NCBI RefSeq assembly: GCF_900182605.1
Contig: NZ_FXTB01000009.1
Span: forward strand, 62,001 to 126,000
Origin: Saccharicrinis carchari
GTDB lineage: Bacteria > Bacteroidota > Bacteroidia > Bacteroidales > Marinilabiliaceae
DNA: 64,000 nucleotides
Reading direction: 5' to 3'
The position numbers and the translations under genes were made by a program. Each line of letters begins with the position of its first letter. Positions within the stretch are counted from its first letter, which is position 1. This document shows, in pieces, positions 18,169 through 27,581 of this stretch. Below the pieces are notes generated by a model. It saw nothing but the letters and a program-made list of their open reading frames with translations. It ran no database searches and was not told the origin of the DNA.

Positions 18169-20304
18169 ATGAGAGCACTTATTCTTCCCTTTATATTTTT
18201 AATAGCCCTTAATGCCGTTGCACAAACAACAGTTACAGGCAAAGTGACCGATAAAAAAGGAGAACCCTTGGTGGGAGTAAATATTTATTTTAAAGATACC
18301 TACGACGGAGGCGTATCGGATAGCAATGGTAATTTTAAAGTATCGACCCGCAAAAAAGGAAATTTAACTTTGCTGGCACGCTTTATTGGCTACAAAACGT
18401 TTGTTCAAGTGCTTGCGGAAGGCAAGCAGCAAATAGCCATCCTGTTAAAAGAAGATACGCAAAGCATTGACGCCGTTACGGTAACGGCAGGAACTTTTGC
18501 TGCGGGCGACAAACACAAGGCATCGCTTTTAAAAACACTGGATATATACACTACGGCGGGTTCGCTGGGCGACATTACCAATGCACTGAACACCTTGCCG
18601 GGAACGCAGCAAGCCAATGACGACGGACGTTTGTTGGTAAGGGGAGGCGATGCCTACGAAACCAGGACGCTTATTGATGGTGTGCTGGCCGGAAAGCCCT
18701 ATTACTCAAAAGTGCCCGATGTGAAGGCGCGGGGGCGGTTTTCGCCTTCGTTATTTTCGGGCGTGCTATTTAACACAGGCGGCTATTCGGCGGAATACGG
18801 TCAAGCGCTATCCTCGGTGTTGGTGTTGGAAAGTAACGATTTGTTTACCGAGGATAGGTTGTCGCTTTCACTTATGAGCGTGGGGGCAGAACTCAATTAC
18901 ACTGAGGCATGGAAAAATAATTCAATTTCGATATTGGGAAGCTACACCAATTTGGCACCCTATTTTGGCATGGCTAACACCCGCCTAAACTGGGAAAAGC
19001 CCACCGAAGCACTGCAGGGAAGCGTCATCTATCGCCATAAAACAAAGAAGAACGGCATGTTAAAAGCTTATTTTACTGGCGATGGCGGCACATCCCGCTT
19101 TAATAGCGATACGGGTATCGACGATGGTCAATACAGCACAGAATCCACCGGGCGAAGTTATTATGGAAATGTAACCTATCGGCAGCCATTAGGGCAATCT
19201 ACGGCTTTAAAAGCTGGCACATCAGTAACTCTTGATAATCCGGACATTCGCTATGCTACGCAGCGTATAAAAAATAAGGAAGTCAATCTGGAGACCAAAT
19301 TAATGTTGATAAGCGAAGTATCCGATGGTGTAGTTTTAAAATATGGTGTAAGTAATACCGCAAGCGACTATCATCAACAATACAGGGCCCATCCCGACTC
19401 GGTGGAGTACAATCCCTATTTCCGGGATTACCTGACTGCAGCGTTTGCTGAGGCGCACATTCAAGTGTCTAAAAACCTGGCTTTATCATCGGGGCTTAGG
19501 TGGGAATACTCCTCGTTGCTCAAAAGGAACAATGTTGCACCCCGCATAGGATTAGCGGCTGCAACGGGTAGGCAAAGTCAGGTTTCGGCATCCTACGGAC
19601 ATTTTTACCAGAACCCGCATCCCGATGAGCTCAAGTTTTCATCCGACCTTAACTTTGAGCGGGCCGACCATTATATACTTGGATTTCAATCCGGTGCTAC
19701 GAATAAACGATTTCTTCGCCTGGAATCGTATTATAAAAAATACACACAATTAGTTAAATATGAGGGCAGAGCCTTTTATAGTTCCGATTATTACAGCAAC
19801 AAAGGGAATGGTTATGCGCTGGGTATTGATTTGTTTTGGCGGGATAACGAATCGGTGAGGTTTTTAGAATATTGGTTGTCGTATGCGTATGTGGATACCC
19901 GTCGGAAATACAAAAGCTTTGATTTTAGGGCTCAGCCTGATTTTGTGTCCAGGCATAATTTTTCCGTAGTGGGCAAGTATTGGATGTCGGCCATTCATTG
20001 TCAGTTGGGGGCTACGTACTGGATGGCCAGCGGACGAAACTGGTACGAGCGAACTGCCCATGCTACCCTTAGCCATCAGGCTGATTTAACGCACGAGCTT
20101 AATCTAAGTTTAAGCTACATCACCCAATTTTTTAGTAAACCTGCCATTGTTCATGTGTCGTTGTCCAATGCATTGGGCACCAATAATGTTTATGGCTATC
20201 GTGAGGGCCCCATCCGTAATGTAAACGGAAGCACTGTTTATTTGCCTATCACAAACTATATTAATCAGTTTGCGTTTATAGGTATTTTTATAACTTTAAT
20301 CTGA
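18169..20304 (+). CDS. TonB-dependent outer-membrane receptor with carboxypeptidase-like regulatory domain
   Basis: A signal peptide (1-19, ending NAVAQ) is followed by a carboxypeptidase-regulatory-like beta-sandwich (about 21-100: VTGKVTDKKGEPLVGVNIYF). Next comes a plug domain (about 115-215: GSLGDITNALNTLPG, GRLLVRGGDAYETRTLIDG) and a beta-barrel to the end. At 711 residues it is shorter than SusC-type receptors, and no susD gene follows, so it belongs to the non-Sus TonB receptors that take up small ligands or peptides. The substrate is unknown. Downstream lie a small exported helical protein and a LytS/LytTR pair in the same direction, suggesting a functional link. Confidence 0.9.
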   Translation: MRALILPFIFLIALNAVAQTTVTGKVTDKKGEPLVGVNIYFKDTYDGGVSDSNGNFKVSTRKKGNLTLLARFIGYKTFVQVLAEGKQQIAILLKEDTQSIDAVTVTAGTFAAGDKHKASLLKTLDIYTTAGSLGDITNALNTLPGTQQANDDGRLLVRGGDAYETRTLIDGVLAGKPYYSKVPDVKARGRFSPSLFSGVLFNTGGYSAEYGQALSSVLVLESNDLFTEDRLSLSLMSVGAELNYTEAWKNNSISILGSYTNLAPYFGMANTRLNWEKPTEALQGSVIYRHKTKKNGMLKAYFTGDGGTSRFNSDTGIDDGQYSTESTGRSYYGNVTYRQPLGQSTALKAGTSVTLDNPDIRYATQRIKNKEVNLETKLMLISEVSDGVVLKYGVSNTASDYHQQYRAHPDSVEYNPYFRDYLTAAFAEAHIQVSKNLALSSGLRWEYSSLLKRNNVAPRIGLAAATGRQSQVSASYGHFYQNPHPDELKFSSDLNFERADHYILGFQSGATNKRFLRLESYYKKYTQLVKYEGRAFYSSDYYSNKGNGYALGIDLFWRDNESVRFLEYWLSYAYVDTRRKYKSFDFRAQPDFVSRHNFSVVGKYWMSAIHCQLGATYWMASGRNWYERTAHATLSHQADLTHELNLSLSYITQFFSKPAIVHVSLSNALGTNNVYGYREGPIRNVNGSTVYLPITNYINQFAFIGIFITLI

Positions 20305-20364
20305 ACCACTCATAAACGAAAAAAATAAATGTAGTTCAGGTTAACCCCGACTTTGTTGAAGTTG

Positions 20365-20390
20365 TACTTTTGCAAAAAAAAGTTTTTTGC
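20365..20390 (+). promoter_or_regulatory. Candidate -7 element and hairpin before the helical-protein/LytSR genes
   Basis: TACTTTTG (20365-20372) is an exact match to TAnnTTTG, about 113 nt before the ATG. A suitable TTTG at 19-21 nt is missing, so confidence is limited. It runs into an 8-bp hairpin GCAAAAAAAAGTTTTTTGC (20372-20390), which could instead mark the end of the receptor transcript. Confidence 0.35.
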
Positions 20391-20484
20391 GGCATTGAAA
20401 GTCAACGAAATCAAACTTAGTCGCTGTCAGAGACAGAAATAATTTTTATTATTTGGGCTTAATTAACCGCCAAATGGCACAAAT

Positions 20485-21138
20485 ATGATTATCATGAATT
20501 ATAAAGCAATTGCGATTATCACCCTATTTATTATTCCTTCGCTATTTTGCGTAAAAGCATCGGCGGGTAATTACACGGAAGTGATGCAGCAGCATATCGA
20601 GAAAATGTACAAGGCTAAAACAGCCCGGGAATTAAGTGCTATTTCGGGTGTGTTTTACCGGGTGGCAGAAAAGGAAAGCGATGCATGGTTACCTTTGTAT
20701 TATTCTGCTTATTCCTTGGTAAGAATAGCTTTTTTTACGAAGGATAGAGAGGAGATTGATAAGTATTTGGATATGGCTCAGGCTTATGTAACTAAGCTAA
20801 AAGAGGCCAGACCGGAGGAATCGGAAGTATATGTACTGCAAGCCTTGTTGTACTCCATGCGCATCAGTGGTGCAATGAGCGGGATGAAATACTCCACATT
20901 GTCGAATGAAGAACTCGACCAGGCCGAAAAATTGAACAAAAACAATCCGCGAATTTATTATTGCAGGGGCAACAATGTTTTTCATACACCCAGCCTGTTT
21001 GGAGGGGGGAAAGGGAAGGCAAAACCCCTATTCGAAAAAGCAATAAATCTTTTTGAAAGTGAGCAGTACGAAACGCCTTTTTGGCCAAGCTGGGGCCATT
21101 GGCATACGAAGCAGATGCTGGAACAATGTAATAATTAG
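20485..21138 (+). CDS. Exported helical-repeat protein of unknown function
   Basis: A 217-residue protein with a signal peptide (about 1-27; ATGs at 20485 and 20494 are both usable) and an all-helical body with degenerate TPR-like pairs: YYSAYSLVRIAFFTKDREEIDKYLDMAQAY as loosely spaced elements, and NPRIYYCRGNNVFHTPSLFGGG. The FGGGKGKAKPLFEKAI loop before the last repeat and the closing WPSWGHWH are distinctive. Proteins of this shape accompany TonB receptors in several Bacteroidetes, but I know no function. It ends 5 nt before the sensor-kinase gene, so it is likely co-transcribed with it. Confidence 0.75.
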   Translation: MIIMNYKAIAIITLFIIPSLFCVKASAGNYTEVMQQHIEKMYKAKTARELSAISGVFYRVAEKESDAWLPLYYSAYSLVRIAFFTKDREEIDKYLDMAQAYVTKLKEARPEESEVYVLQALLYSMRISGAMSGMKYSTLSNEELDQAEKLNKNNPRIYYCRGNNVFHTPSLFGGGKGKAKPLFEKAINLFESEQYETPFWPSWGHWHTKQMLEQCNN

Positions 21139-21143
21139 AAACA

Positions 21144-22202
21144 ATGAAAAGAATAAAAAATAAAAAACTTCGCATCTCAAGATATGTTGTACTTGGACTT
21201 GTTTCAATATTGATTGGAATTCTGTGTGTACTCCTCCTGGGTGGCGAAGTCCGTATGAGTGTAAAGTCATGGGCTTTTAATATCGGTTACTCTTTAACCT
21301 TAGGGTATGGTTTGTTTGCCAATGGTTTTATCGCTTCTCTAATTGGAAAACGATGGATACATTGGATTAAATATCCTAAAAGAAGCATCGTCATTTCATT
21401 TGTAGTAACTACACTCTATTCTACATTTGTAATATTTTTTGCCAATTGGCTTTGGTTTATTGTTTTGTTAGATTATTCATGGAGCAAGTTTTTAACCTTC
21501 GGCACTAATATCCTTCTTATTGAATATATTGTACTCTATATTATTACCATGTTTTTTTACGCCAAAGCATTTTTTAATGAGTGGCGCGAAACATTAATTG
21601 CAGAGGAGGCTTTAAAAAAGGAGGCGGTATCCCTACAATACAAGGTGCTGAGCAATCAGGTGAACCCGCATTTTCTGTTCAACAGTTTAAATGTGCTGGG
21701 CTCTTTAATCAGGTTAGATGCGGACAGGGCCGGGATATTCGTAAATAAATTATCCGATTTTTATCGCAATCTACTGGCTGCCAGGGGAAAAGAAATTGTA
21801 CCACTGAACGAGGAAGTGGATTTTGTGAACCAATATCTCGTTTTGCAAAAAGAACGCTTTGGCGATAACATAGTAGTAGATATTGAAACGGATAAGCTAA
21901 ACCATCACCAGGTTATTCCCATGACTTTGCAAATGTTGGTAGAAAATGCCATTAAGCACAATCAGGTAAACAAAGAAAATAAATTGCAGATAAAAATATA
22001 CGTTCAAGACAACTATCTGATAGTAAAAAATAGTGTTACACCTTATTTGAACCCCATAGGTGGTGAAAAATTGGGCTTGAAGAACCTGAGCGAGCGATAT
22101 CAATTTTTGACCGACCGGCCCTTTGTGATTGAAAGAAAACAAGATGAGTTTATAGTGAAAGTACCGCTGCTGCAATTAGAAGATAATGTAAAACGAGCAT
22201 GA
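21144..22202 (+). CDS. LytS/YehU-type sensor histidine kinase
   Basis: A 352-residue membrane kinase. Four hydrophobic segments lie between about residues 12 and 145, then a short coiled linker, the His_kinase domain with phosphoacceptor motif NPHFLFNSLN (about 171-180), and an HATPase domain with the N-box LVENAIKHN near 258 and the GLKNLSERY G-box near 315. No extracytoplasmic sensor domain is visible, so a signal within or at the membrane is likely. The stop overlaps the start of the response regulator by 4 nt, so the two form a two-component system. Confidence 0.93.
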   Translation: MKRIKNKKLRISRYVVLGLVSILIGILCVLLLGGEVRMSVKSWAFNIGYSLTLGYGLFANGFIASLIGKRWIHWIKYPKRSIVISFVVTTLYSTFVIFFANWLWFIVLLDYSWSKFLTFGTNILLIEYIVLYIITMFFYAKAFFNEWRETLIAEEALKKEAVSLQYKVLSNQVNPHFLFNSLNVLGSLIRLDADRAGIFVNKLSDFYRNLLAARGKEIVPLNEEVDFVNQYLVLQKERFGDNIVVDIETDKLNHHQVIPMTLQMLVENAIKHNQVNKENKLQIKIYVQDNYLIVKNSVTPYLNPIGGEKLGLKNLSERYQFLTDRPFVIERKQDEFIVKVPLLQLEDNVKRA

Positions 22203-22981
22203 AAGTTTTAATCATAGAAGATGAGCCTTTGGCAGCATCGCATCTGAAAGCGTTGATTAATGAGTGCGACACGGAGATGGAGGTAGTTGACGTGCTCGAT
22301 TCGGTAAAAAGTGCCGAAGCCTGGTTAAACGCCAACGCGCATCCGGCATTAATTTTTATGGATGTGCATTTGGGGGATGGACTCTGTTTCGAGATATTTA
22401 AGCGGGTAAATATTGCTTCCTTCATCATTTTTACCACAGCCTACGATCAGTATGCCTTGCAAGCTTTTAAAGTAAACAGCATCGATTACCTCTTGAAACC
22501 ACTGTCCAGACAGCCCTTATGCAACGCCTTGCAGAAATATAAAACCTTTGCGGCCAAAGAGCATGCCGACAAGATGCTGCCGGATATGTCGATGTTGCTT
22601 GAAGCCATTCAAAACAAAACACCCCAATACAAAGAGCGCTTTGTAGTAAAGGTAGGCGCGCATATCCGCCTGGTAAAAACAGATGAGATTGCTTGTTTTT
22701 ACAGTTCCGAAAAGGCCACTTATCTGCTTACTCAAAGCGGCAACAACTATTTGGTTGACTACCCCCTGGAAAAGCTGACAGGCATGCTGGATCCGGCAAA
22801 GTTCTTCCGCATAAGCCGACAATATATCGCAGCCATTGATGCCATCGACGATGTAGTTTCGCTGGGCCCCTTACGCTTAAAAGTAAAAATGGCAGCTTGC
22901 AAACGAAATGATATGTTGGTGTCGCGCGATAAGGTAAAGTCATTTAAAAAGTGGCTGGAAGGCAACAACGTGCACGGTTAA
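22199..22981 (+). CDS. LytTR-family response regulator
   Basis: The receiver domain (1-120) has the acidic pair E7/D8, phosphoacceptor D55 in LIFMDVHLGDG, T80 and K100 in LLKPLSR. The LytTR DNA-binding domain follows (about 145-255: FVVKVGAHIRLVKTDEIACFYSSEKATYLLT, ISRQYIAAIDAID as typical LytTR segments). It is the partner of the overlapping LytS-type kinase. Probable targets are the linked receptor and helical-protein genes, an inference from location. A 65-bp gap separates it from the convergent transporter gene. Confidence 0.94.
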   Translation: MKVLIIEDEPLAASHLKALINECDTEMEVVDVLDSVKSAEAWLNANAHPALIFMDVHLGDGLCFEIFKRVNIASFIIFTTAYDQYALQAFKVNSIDYLLKPLSRQPLCNALQKYKTFAAKEHADKMLPDMSMLLEAIQNKTPQYKERFVVKVGAHIRLVKTDEIACFYSSEKATYLLTQSGNNYLVDYPLEKLTGMLDPAKFFRISRQYIAAIDAIDDVVSLGPLRLKVKMAACKRNDMLVSRDKVKSFKKWLEGNNVHG

Positions 22982-23046
22982 GTAGGGCCGGGCTATTGAT
23001 GCTTAAATAATCCTTGCTTTGTGGAATAAAGCCATTCGGGTTCTGC

Positions 23047-24444
23047 TTAACCCAATATCATACCTACAATAGTGGCCGATAGTAGCGAGGCCAATGTGCC
23101 GGCAAGCAATGCCCGAACGCCCAATTGGGTTAGCGTAATTCTTTGCGAAGGAGCTATGGCACCGATACCTCCTATCTGGATGCCTATAGATGCAAAGTTG
23201 GCAAAGCCACAGAGAACGTAGGTAGCAATGTAAATTGATTTTTGGTTGGCAAAGGCACCAGCTTCTTTAAGTTCGCCCAGGCTAATATAACCGATAAACT
23301 CGGTAAGGATAAGTTTTTCGCCCAGTACACGTCCTACTAATTCAATATCTTCGGTGGCAACACCGATGAGCCACATCAGTGGCGAAAAAAGATAGCCCAA
23401 TAAAAATTGCAGGTTCAGCTCCGTGTATTCGCCATTGGTAATACCGGCTATTGTTTCGTTTAGCCCGGTGTAATAGCCCAACTTTAAAAAAAAATAATTG
23501 GCCATGGCAATAAAGGAAATAAAAACCAGTAGCATGGCTCCCACATTTATAGCCAGCTTAAGGCCTTCTGTAGTTCCATTAGATACCGCATCCAATACGT
23601 TTTTACCTATCCTTGCCTTGCTTACCTGTACTGTGTTGTCTATTTCCTGTGTTTGTGGCAACAAAATCTTTGAAATAACCACTACACCCGGCGCTGCCAT
23701 AATAGAGGCTGCTAACAGGTGCTTGGCGTACATTACCTCTTGAACGGGGTCGCCACCACCTAATATTTTTATATATACCGCCAACACTCCGCCGGCCAGC
23801 GTAGCCATGCCACCCGACATGACCAACAACATCTCTGAGCGGTTCATTTTATCGAGGTAAGCCTTAATCAGCAAAGGAGATTCGGTCTGTCCCAAAAATA
23901 TATTGCCCGCCACCGAAAGACTCTCGGCACCGGACAAGCCCATCAGCTTGGTCATGAGCCAGGCCAAAACATATACTACTTTTTGAATGATGCCATAATA
24001 AAACAGCAGGCTGGTGAGCGCAGAAAAAAAGATGATGGTGGGCAGAATAATAACGGCAAAATTGAGCATGGGCGATTCAATAACCCCTGAACCAAAGCTT
24101 TTAAACAAAAAGGAAGTGCCTGCCTGGGTAAAATTTAATATCTGAACAAATCCACGGCTTACAAACTCAAAAAAACTTTGAATAAAAGGCACGTTTAATA
24201 TCGATACGGCCAACACAAGTTGAATGGAGAGGCCGATACCTACCACTTTCCAATTAACCGCTTTTCGGTTAGTGCTAAAAAGCAAAGCAATACCTATCAA
24301 CACTAACATACCAATTACACCACGAAATATTCCGGTAAATGAAAGGCCGGTGCTCCCGGCAACATCAACAGCCTGACTTGCCCAGGCAGGCTGCGTTATA
24401 GCCAGTAACAACAAAGCAGTGGCCGCAAGTAGTTTTTTGATCAT
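23047..24444 (-). CDS. Concentrative nucleoside transporter, NupC/CNT family
   Basis: A 465-residue inner-membrane transporter that imports nucleosides with H+ or Na+. The CNT core shows the nucleoside-binding motif GQTESPLLIKAYL (about 187-199), GGMATLAGGVLAVY and the C-terminal ATYVLCGFANFASIGIQIGG. The first 24 residues (MIKKLLAATALLLLAITQPAWA) look like a cleavable signal peptide, which is found in Bacteroidetes members but is absent from E. coli NupC. The gene stands alone and converges with the LytTR gene. Confidence 0.93.
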   Translation of the reverse strand: MIKKLLAATALLLLAITQPAWASQAVDVAGSTGLSFTGIFRGVIGMLVLIGIALLFSTNRKAVNWKVVGIGLSIQLVLAVSILNVPFIQSFFEFVSRGFVQILNFTQAGTSFLFKSFGSGVIESPMLNFAVIILPTIIFFSALTSLLFYYGIIQKVVYVLAWLMTKLMGLSGAESLSVAGNIFLGQTESPLLIKAYLDKMNRSEMLLVMSGGMATLAGGVLAVYIKILGGGDPVQEVMYAKHLLAASIMAAPGVVVISKILLPQTQEIDNTVQVSKARIGKNVLDAVSNGTTEGLKLAINVGAMLLVFISFIAMANYFFLKLGYYTGLNETIAGITNGEYTELNLQFLLGYLFSPLMWLIGVATEDIELVGRVLGEKLILTEFIGYISLGELKEAGAFANQKSIYIATYVLCGFANFASIGIQIGGIGAIAPSQRITLTQLGVRALLAGTLASLLSATIVGMILG

Positions 24445-24578
24445 TTATTTGTGTATGAGGTTTTGTTGATAGCTTGCGAAAAAAAATAATGAAGTCCGCA
24501 AATTTGGTTCAACAGCTTAATTAACAGTGGTCTAAATTACCCCTTTTTTAAGCATCAAAGTGCGCTTACAAAGCTTAT

Positions 24579-25175
24579 TTAGGAAGCACTCCTGCGCTGT
24601 ATTTCGTCCCTGATTTCCGAGGCCTTTTCATAATCCTCGTTTCCTATCGCCTCGTTTAACAGCTTGTTGAGTTCGTCCAGCGACTTGCGCGAGTATTTCG
24701 ATTCGCTTCCTCGCGAGGCTTGTTCGTCCACATCCACATGCAAGCCCTTATCCTTGCCCATATCCAAAACAATACCCGCTGATTGCATAATTGTTTCGTA
24801 GGTATATAGGGGACAATTAAATCGTAATGAGAGGGCTACCGCATCCGAAGTGCGGGAATCTATTCTGAGTTGTTTGCCGTCTTTAGTACAAACAAGTTCG
24901 GAGTAAAAAATTCCTTCTTCCAGCTTATAAATAATCACTTCGTTAATTTCGATGCCAAAAGCACGCGAAAAATTTAAAAACAAATCATGGGTGAGCGGAC
25001 GTGGCGGTTCCAATCCTTCTAACTTAATGGCTATGGATTGTGCCTCCACACCACCAATAATTATAGGAATCCTCCTTTCTCCATCCTCTTCGGCAAGAAC
25101 CAAAGCGTACGCTCCCGATTGAGTTTGACTGTAGGACAAGCCCAGTATATTCAGTTTAATTTTCTTTTGGCTCAT
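24579..25175 (-). CDS. Bifunctional nuclease-domain protein with UvrB/UvrC motif
   Basis: The N-terminal 130 residues form a BFN (DUF151) domain: LSYSQTQSGAYALVLAEEDG as spaced elements, ERRIPIIIGGVEAQSIAIKLEG and IDSRTSDAVALSLR. The last 40 residues are a UVR motif (ELNKLLNEAIGNEDYEKASEIRDEI). BFN proteins in other bacteria and plants have been reported to have DNase/RNase activity; the role in Bacteroidetes is not established. It is divergent from the L21/L27 operon. An exact TAnnTTTG match lies on its strand about 66-73 nt upstream of the start (complement of 25241-25248), without a clear -33 partner. Confidence 0.88.
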   Translation of the reverse strand: MSQKKIKLNILGLSYSQTQSGAYALVLAEEDGERRIPIIIGGVEAQSIAIKLEGLEPPRPLTHDLFLNFSRAFGIEINEVIIYKLEEGIFYSELVCTKDGKQLRIDSRTSDAVALSLRFNCPLYTYETIMQSAGIVLDMGKDKGLHVDVDEQASRGSESKYSRKSLDELNKLLNEAIGNEDYEKASEIRDEIQRRSAS

Positions 25176-25383
25176 AGGCTAACTTCTCAATAGCAAATAC
25201 AAATAAAGTATTTTAAAAGTATATTCTTAAAATATAAGAACAAATATAACAAAATGTTTTTAACAATTTCTAAATATTAAAAGCAGTTCTGTTTCCCTTG
25301 TTTTTATAGGGGTTGTGCCCGCGTATTATCTCGGTGGGTAAAGGATTAATGTTACTGTTATTCATGCTTTTAAATAAAAGGGT

Positions 25384-25414
25384 TTTGCAGAAATAAAATT
25401 TATAACTACTTTTG
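25384..25414 (+). promoter_or_regulatory. Consensus promoter of the rplU-rpmA operon
   Basis: TTTG (25384-25387), exactly 19 nt, then TACTTTTG (25407-25414): a full match to the Bacteroidetes housekeeping consensus TTTG-N19-TAnnTTTG. Transcription should start near 25420 and leave a leader of about 80 nt before the L21 gene, within the range known for autogenously controlled ribosomal genes. The rest of the 327-bp gap (25176-25502) is AT-rich and gene-free. Confidence 0.8.
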
Positions 25415-25502
25415 CACTCCGATGTTTCTTGCGGGGCTTGATAAAGTGGCTGATTATTAGAGAAGAAGCCCGCCTCCTGGATTAAATTTTAAACAATTTG
25501 TG

Positions 25503-25817
25503 ATGTACGCGATTGTAGATATTGCAGGACAGCAATTTAAAGTAGAAAAAGACAGCAAAATTTATGTACACCGTTTAGCGCTGGACGAAGGAGCCGCTGT
25601 TGAGTTTGAAAAAGTGATGCTTATTGATAACGATGGAACGGTTCAGGTTGGAGCGCCAATTGTAGAAGGAGCTAAAGTTACCGCTAAGGTACTTACACAT
25701 GTTAAAGGTGACAAGGTGATTGTTTTTAAAAAGAAAAGAAGAAAAACATACAGAAAAAAGAACGGTCACCGTCAACAATTTTCTCAAATTCAAATTGAAG
25801 ACATTTTAGTTGGATAA
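25503..25817 (+). CDS. rplU: 50S ribosomal protein L21
   Basis: L21 is a structural protein of the large ribosomal subunit. The protein begins [17 protein letters not shown], carries [15 protein letters not shown] and ends with a basic tail ([16 protein letters not shown]) that binds 23S rRNA. I place the start at the ATG at 25503; a GTG stands just before it at 25500. It precedes rpmA by 17 nt, the conserved pairing, and follows a consensus promoter. Confidence 0.98.
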   Translation: MYAIVDIAGQQFKVEKDSKIYVHRLALDEGAAVEFEKVMLIDNDGTVQVGAPIVEGAKVTAKVLTHVKGDKVIVFKKKRRKTYRKKNGHRQQFSQIQIEDILVG

Positions 25818-25834
25818 TAAAAAATTAAAATAAA

Positions 25835-26098
25835 ATGGCACATAAAAAAGGAGTCGGTAGTTCAAAAAACGGTAGAGAGTCTGAAAGTAAACGTTTGGGT
25901 GTTAAAATTTTTGGCGGTCAATCAGCTAAAGCAGGTAACATCATCGTTCGCCAAAGAGGAACTCAGCATCATCCGGGTGATAACGTAGGTATGGGTAAAG
26001 ATCATACTTTATTTGCGCTTGTCGAAGGAACGGTAACATTCCGTAGGAAAAAAAACGACAGATCTTTTGTTTCAGTTGAGCCGTTGGCCGCTGAGTAA
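25835..26098 (+). CDS. rpmA: 50S ribosomal protein L27
   Basis: L27 reaches towards the peptidyl-transferase centre. The N-terminus [16 protein letters not shown] is canonical and lacks the cleaved extension of Firmicutes; [22 protein letters not shown] is the conserved core. It is the second gene of the rplU operon and is closed by a terminator 28 nt after its stop. Confidence 0.98.
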   Translation: MAHKKGVGSSKNGRESESKRLGVKIFGGQSAKAGNIIVRQRGTQHHPGDNVGMGKDHTLFALVEGTVTFRRKKNDRSFVSVEPLAAE

Positions 26099-26126
26099 TT
26101 AAAAGTATTTGCACTGATTAAAAGAG

Positions 26127-26173
26127 TCTCCTGATTTGCTTACATTAGAAGCTGATTCAGGAGATTTTTTTTT
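26127..26173 (+). terminator. Rho-independent terminator of rplU-rpmA
   Basis: TCTCCTGA (26127-26134) pairs with TCAGGAGA (26157-26164); an inner GCTT/AAGC pair shortens the loop. A run of nine T residues follows. Confidence 0.85.
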
Positions 26174-26233
26174 ATACATTGCCTATCTAACCCAAACCAC
26201 TACGCGTATCTAAAATAATAATAACACCCCACA

Positions 26234-27508
26234 ATGCTAACGCTAAAGTTTATACAAGAAAATAAAGATGAAGTTATTGAGCGCCTTAAGGTTAAACGCT
26301 TTGATGCTGCACAAATAGTCCGGGATATTATTGAACTCGACGATAAGCGCAAAGCTACGCAAAGTGCTGCTGATGCAAAGCAGGCCGAAATGAACTCCCT
26401 CTCTAAAGAGATAGGGATGTTGTTTAAACAAGGTAAAATTCAAGAGGCCAACCAGGCCAAAGCGCAAACCGCGGAGCTAAAAGAAACCATCAGGGAGTTA
26501 AACGATGTGCTCAATAAAACTACCCTGGCATTGGATGGCGAGTTGGTAAAACTCCCTAATATTCCGCACTCATCGGTAACACCCGGCAATAGCGATGCCG
26601 ATAATGTAATGGTAAAAGAGGGGGGGGCGCTTAAGCCAATACAAGGCGCAAAACTGCCCCACTGGGAGCTGGTAAAAAAATATGATATCATAGACTTTGA
26701 GCTGGGTACAAAAATTACCGGTGCAGGTTTTCCGGTTTATAAAGGTAAAGGTGCTAAATTACAGCGTGCTTTAATCAGCTTTTTTTTAGATGAAGGCGAA
26801 AAAGCTGGCTACAACGAAGTGTTACCGCCCATAGTGGTGAACGAAGATTCGGGCTTTGGTACCGGTCAGTTGCCCGATAAGGAGGGAATGATGTACCATG
26901 CCGCCGCCGATAATCTGTACCTGATTCCTACTGCCGAAGTACCTGTTACCAATATGTATCGTAACGAAGTACTGAAGGAGGAAGAACTACCCATAAAAAA
27001 TATGGCTTACACGCCCTGTTTCCGTCGCGAAGCCGGATCGTGGGGCGCCCATGTGCGTGGACTCAACCGCCTGCACCAATTCGATAAGGTAGAGATTGTA
27101 CATATATCGCATCCCGATACATCGTATCAGGCGCTGGACGATATGGTGGCTCATGTGGAAGGCTTGATTAACAAGCTGGGTTTACCTTATCGCATCATGC
27201 GTTTGTGTGGTGGCGATATTAGCTTTACCTCAGCACTTACCTTCGATTTTGAAGTATATTCGGCCGCCCAGGATCGGTGGTTAGAAGTAAGCTCTGTTTC
27301 CAATTTCGAGGCTTACCAGGCCAATCGTTTGAAGTGTCGTTATAAAGGCAAGGATATGAAAAAGGCCGAACTGGTGCATACCCTAAACGGCAGTGCCTTG
27401 GCATTACCGCGTATTGTGGCCGCTCTGTTGGAGAATAACCAAACAGCCGAGGGTATTAAAATACCCGAAGTTTTGGTGCCGTATTGTAATTTCGACACGA
27501 TTAATTAG
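26234..27508 (+). CDS. serS: Seryl-tRNA synthetase
   Basis: SerRS charges tRNA-Ser and tRNA-Sec with serine. The N-terminal coiled-coil arm spans about 1-110. The class II catalytic core has FRREAGSWGAHVRGLNRLHQ (motif 2) and NGSALALPRIVAALLENNQT (motif 3), with GTGQLPDKEGMMY before them. At 424 residues it is full length. It stands alone between the L27 terminator and a hairpin at 27517. Confidence 0.98.
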   Translation: MLTLKFIQENKDEVIERLKVKRFDAAQIVRDIIELDDKRKATQSAADAKQAEMNSLSKEIGMLFKQGKIQEANQAKAQTAELKETIRELNDVLNKTTLALDGELVKLPNIPHSSVTPGNSDADNVMVKEGGALKPIQGAKLPHWELVKKYDIIDFELGTKITGAGFPVYKGKGAKLQRALISFFLDEGEKAGYNEVLPPIVVNEDSGFGTGQLPDKEGMMYHAAADNLYLIPTAEVPVTNMYRNEVLKEEELPIKNMAYTPCFRREAGSWGAHVRGLNRLHQFDKVEIVHISHPDTSYQALDDMVAHVEGLINKLGLPYRIMRLCGGDISFTSALTFDFEVYSAAQDRWLEVSSVSNFEAYQANRLKCRYKGKDMKKAELVHTLNGSALALPRIVAALLENNQTAEGIKIPEVLVPYCNFDTIN

Positions 27509-27516
27509 TATTTACA

Positions 27517-27555
27517 GGACAGTTTTCTGACGAAGAATATGTTGAAAACTGGTCC
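27517..27555 (+). terminator. Hairpin after serS, possible terminator or attenuator
   Basis: GGACAGTTTTC (27517-27527) pairs with GAAAACTGGTCC (27544-27555) with a single bulged base, a stem of 11 bp. The following sequence TTATTGTTAAACTT is only partly T-rich, so termination may be incomplete and allow read-through into the small gene at 27582. Confidence 0.5.
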
Positions 27556-27581
27556 TTATTGTTAAACTTAAATAATATATT

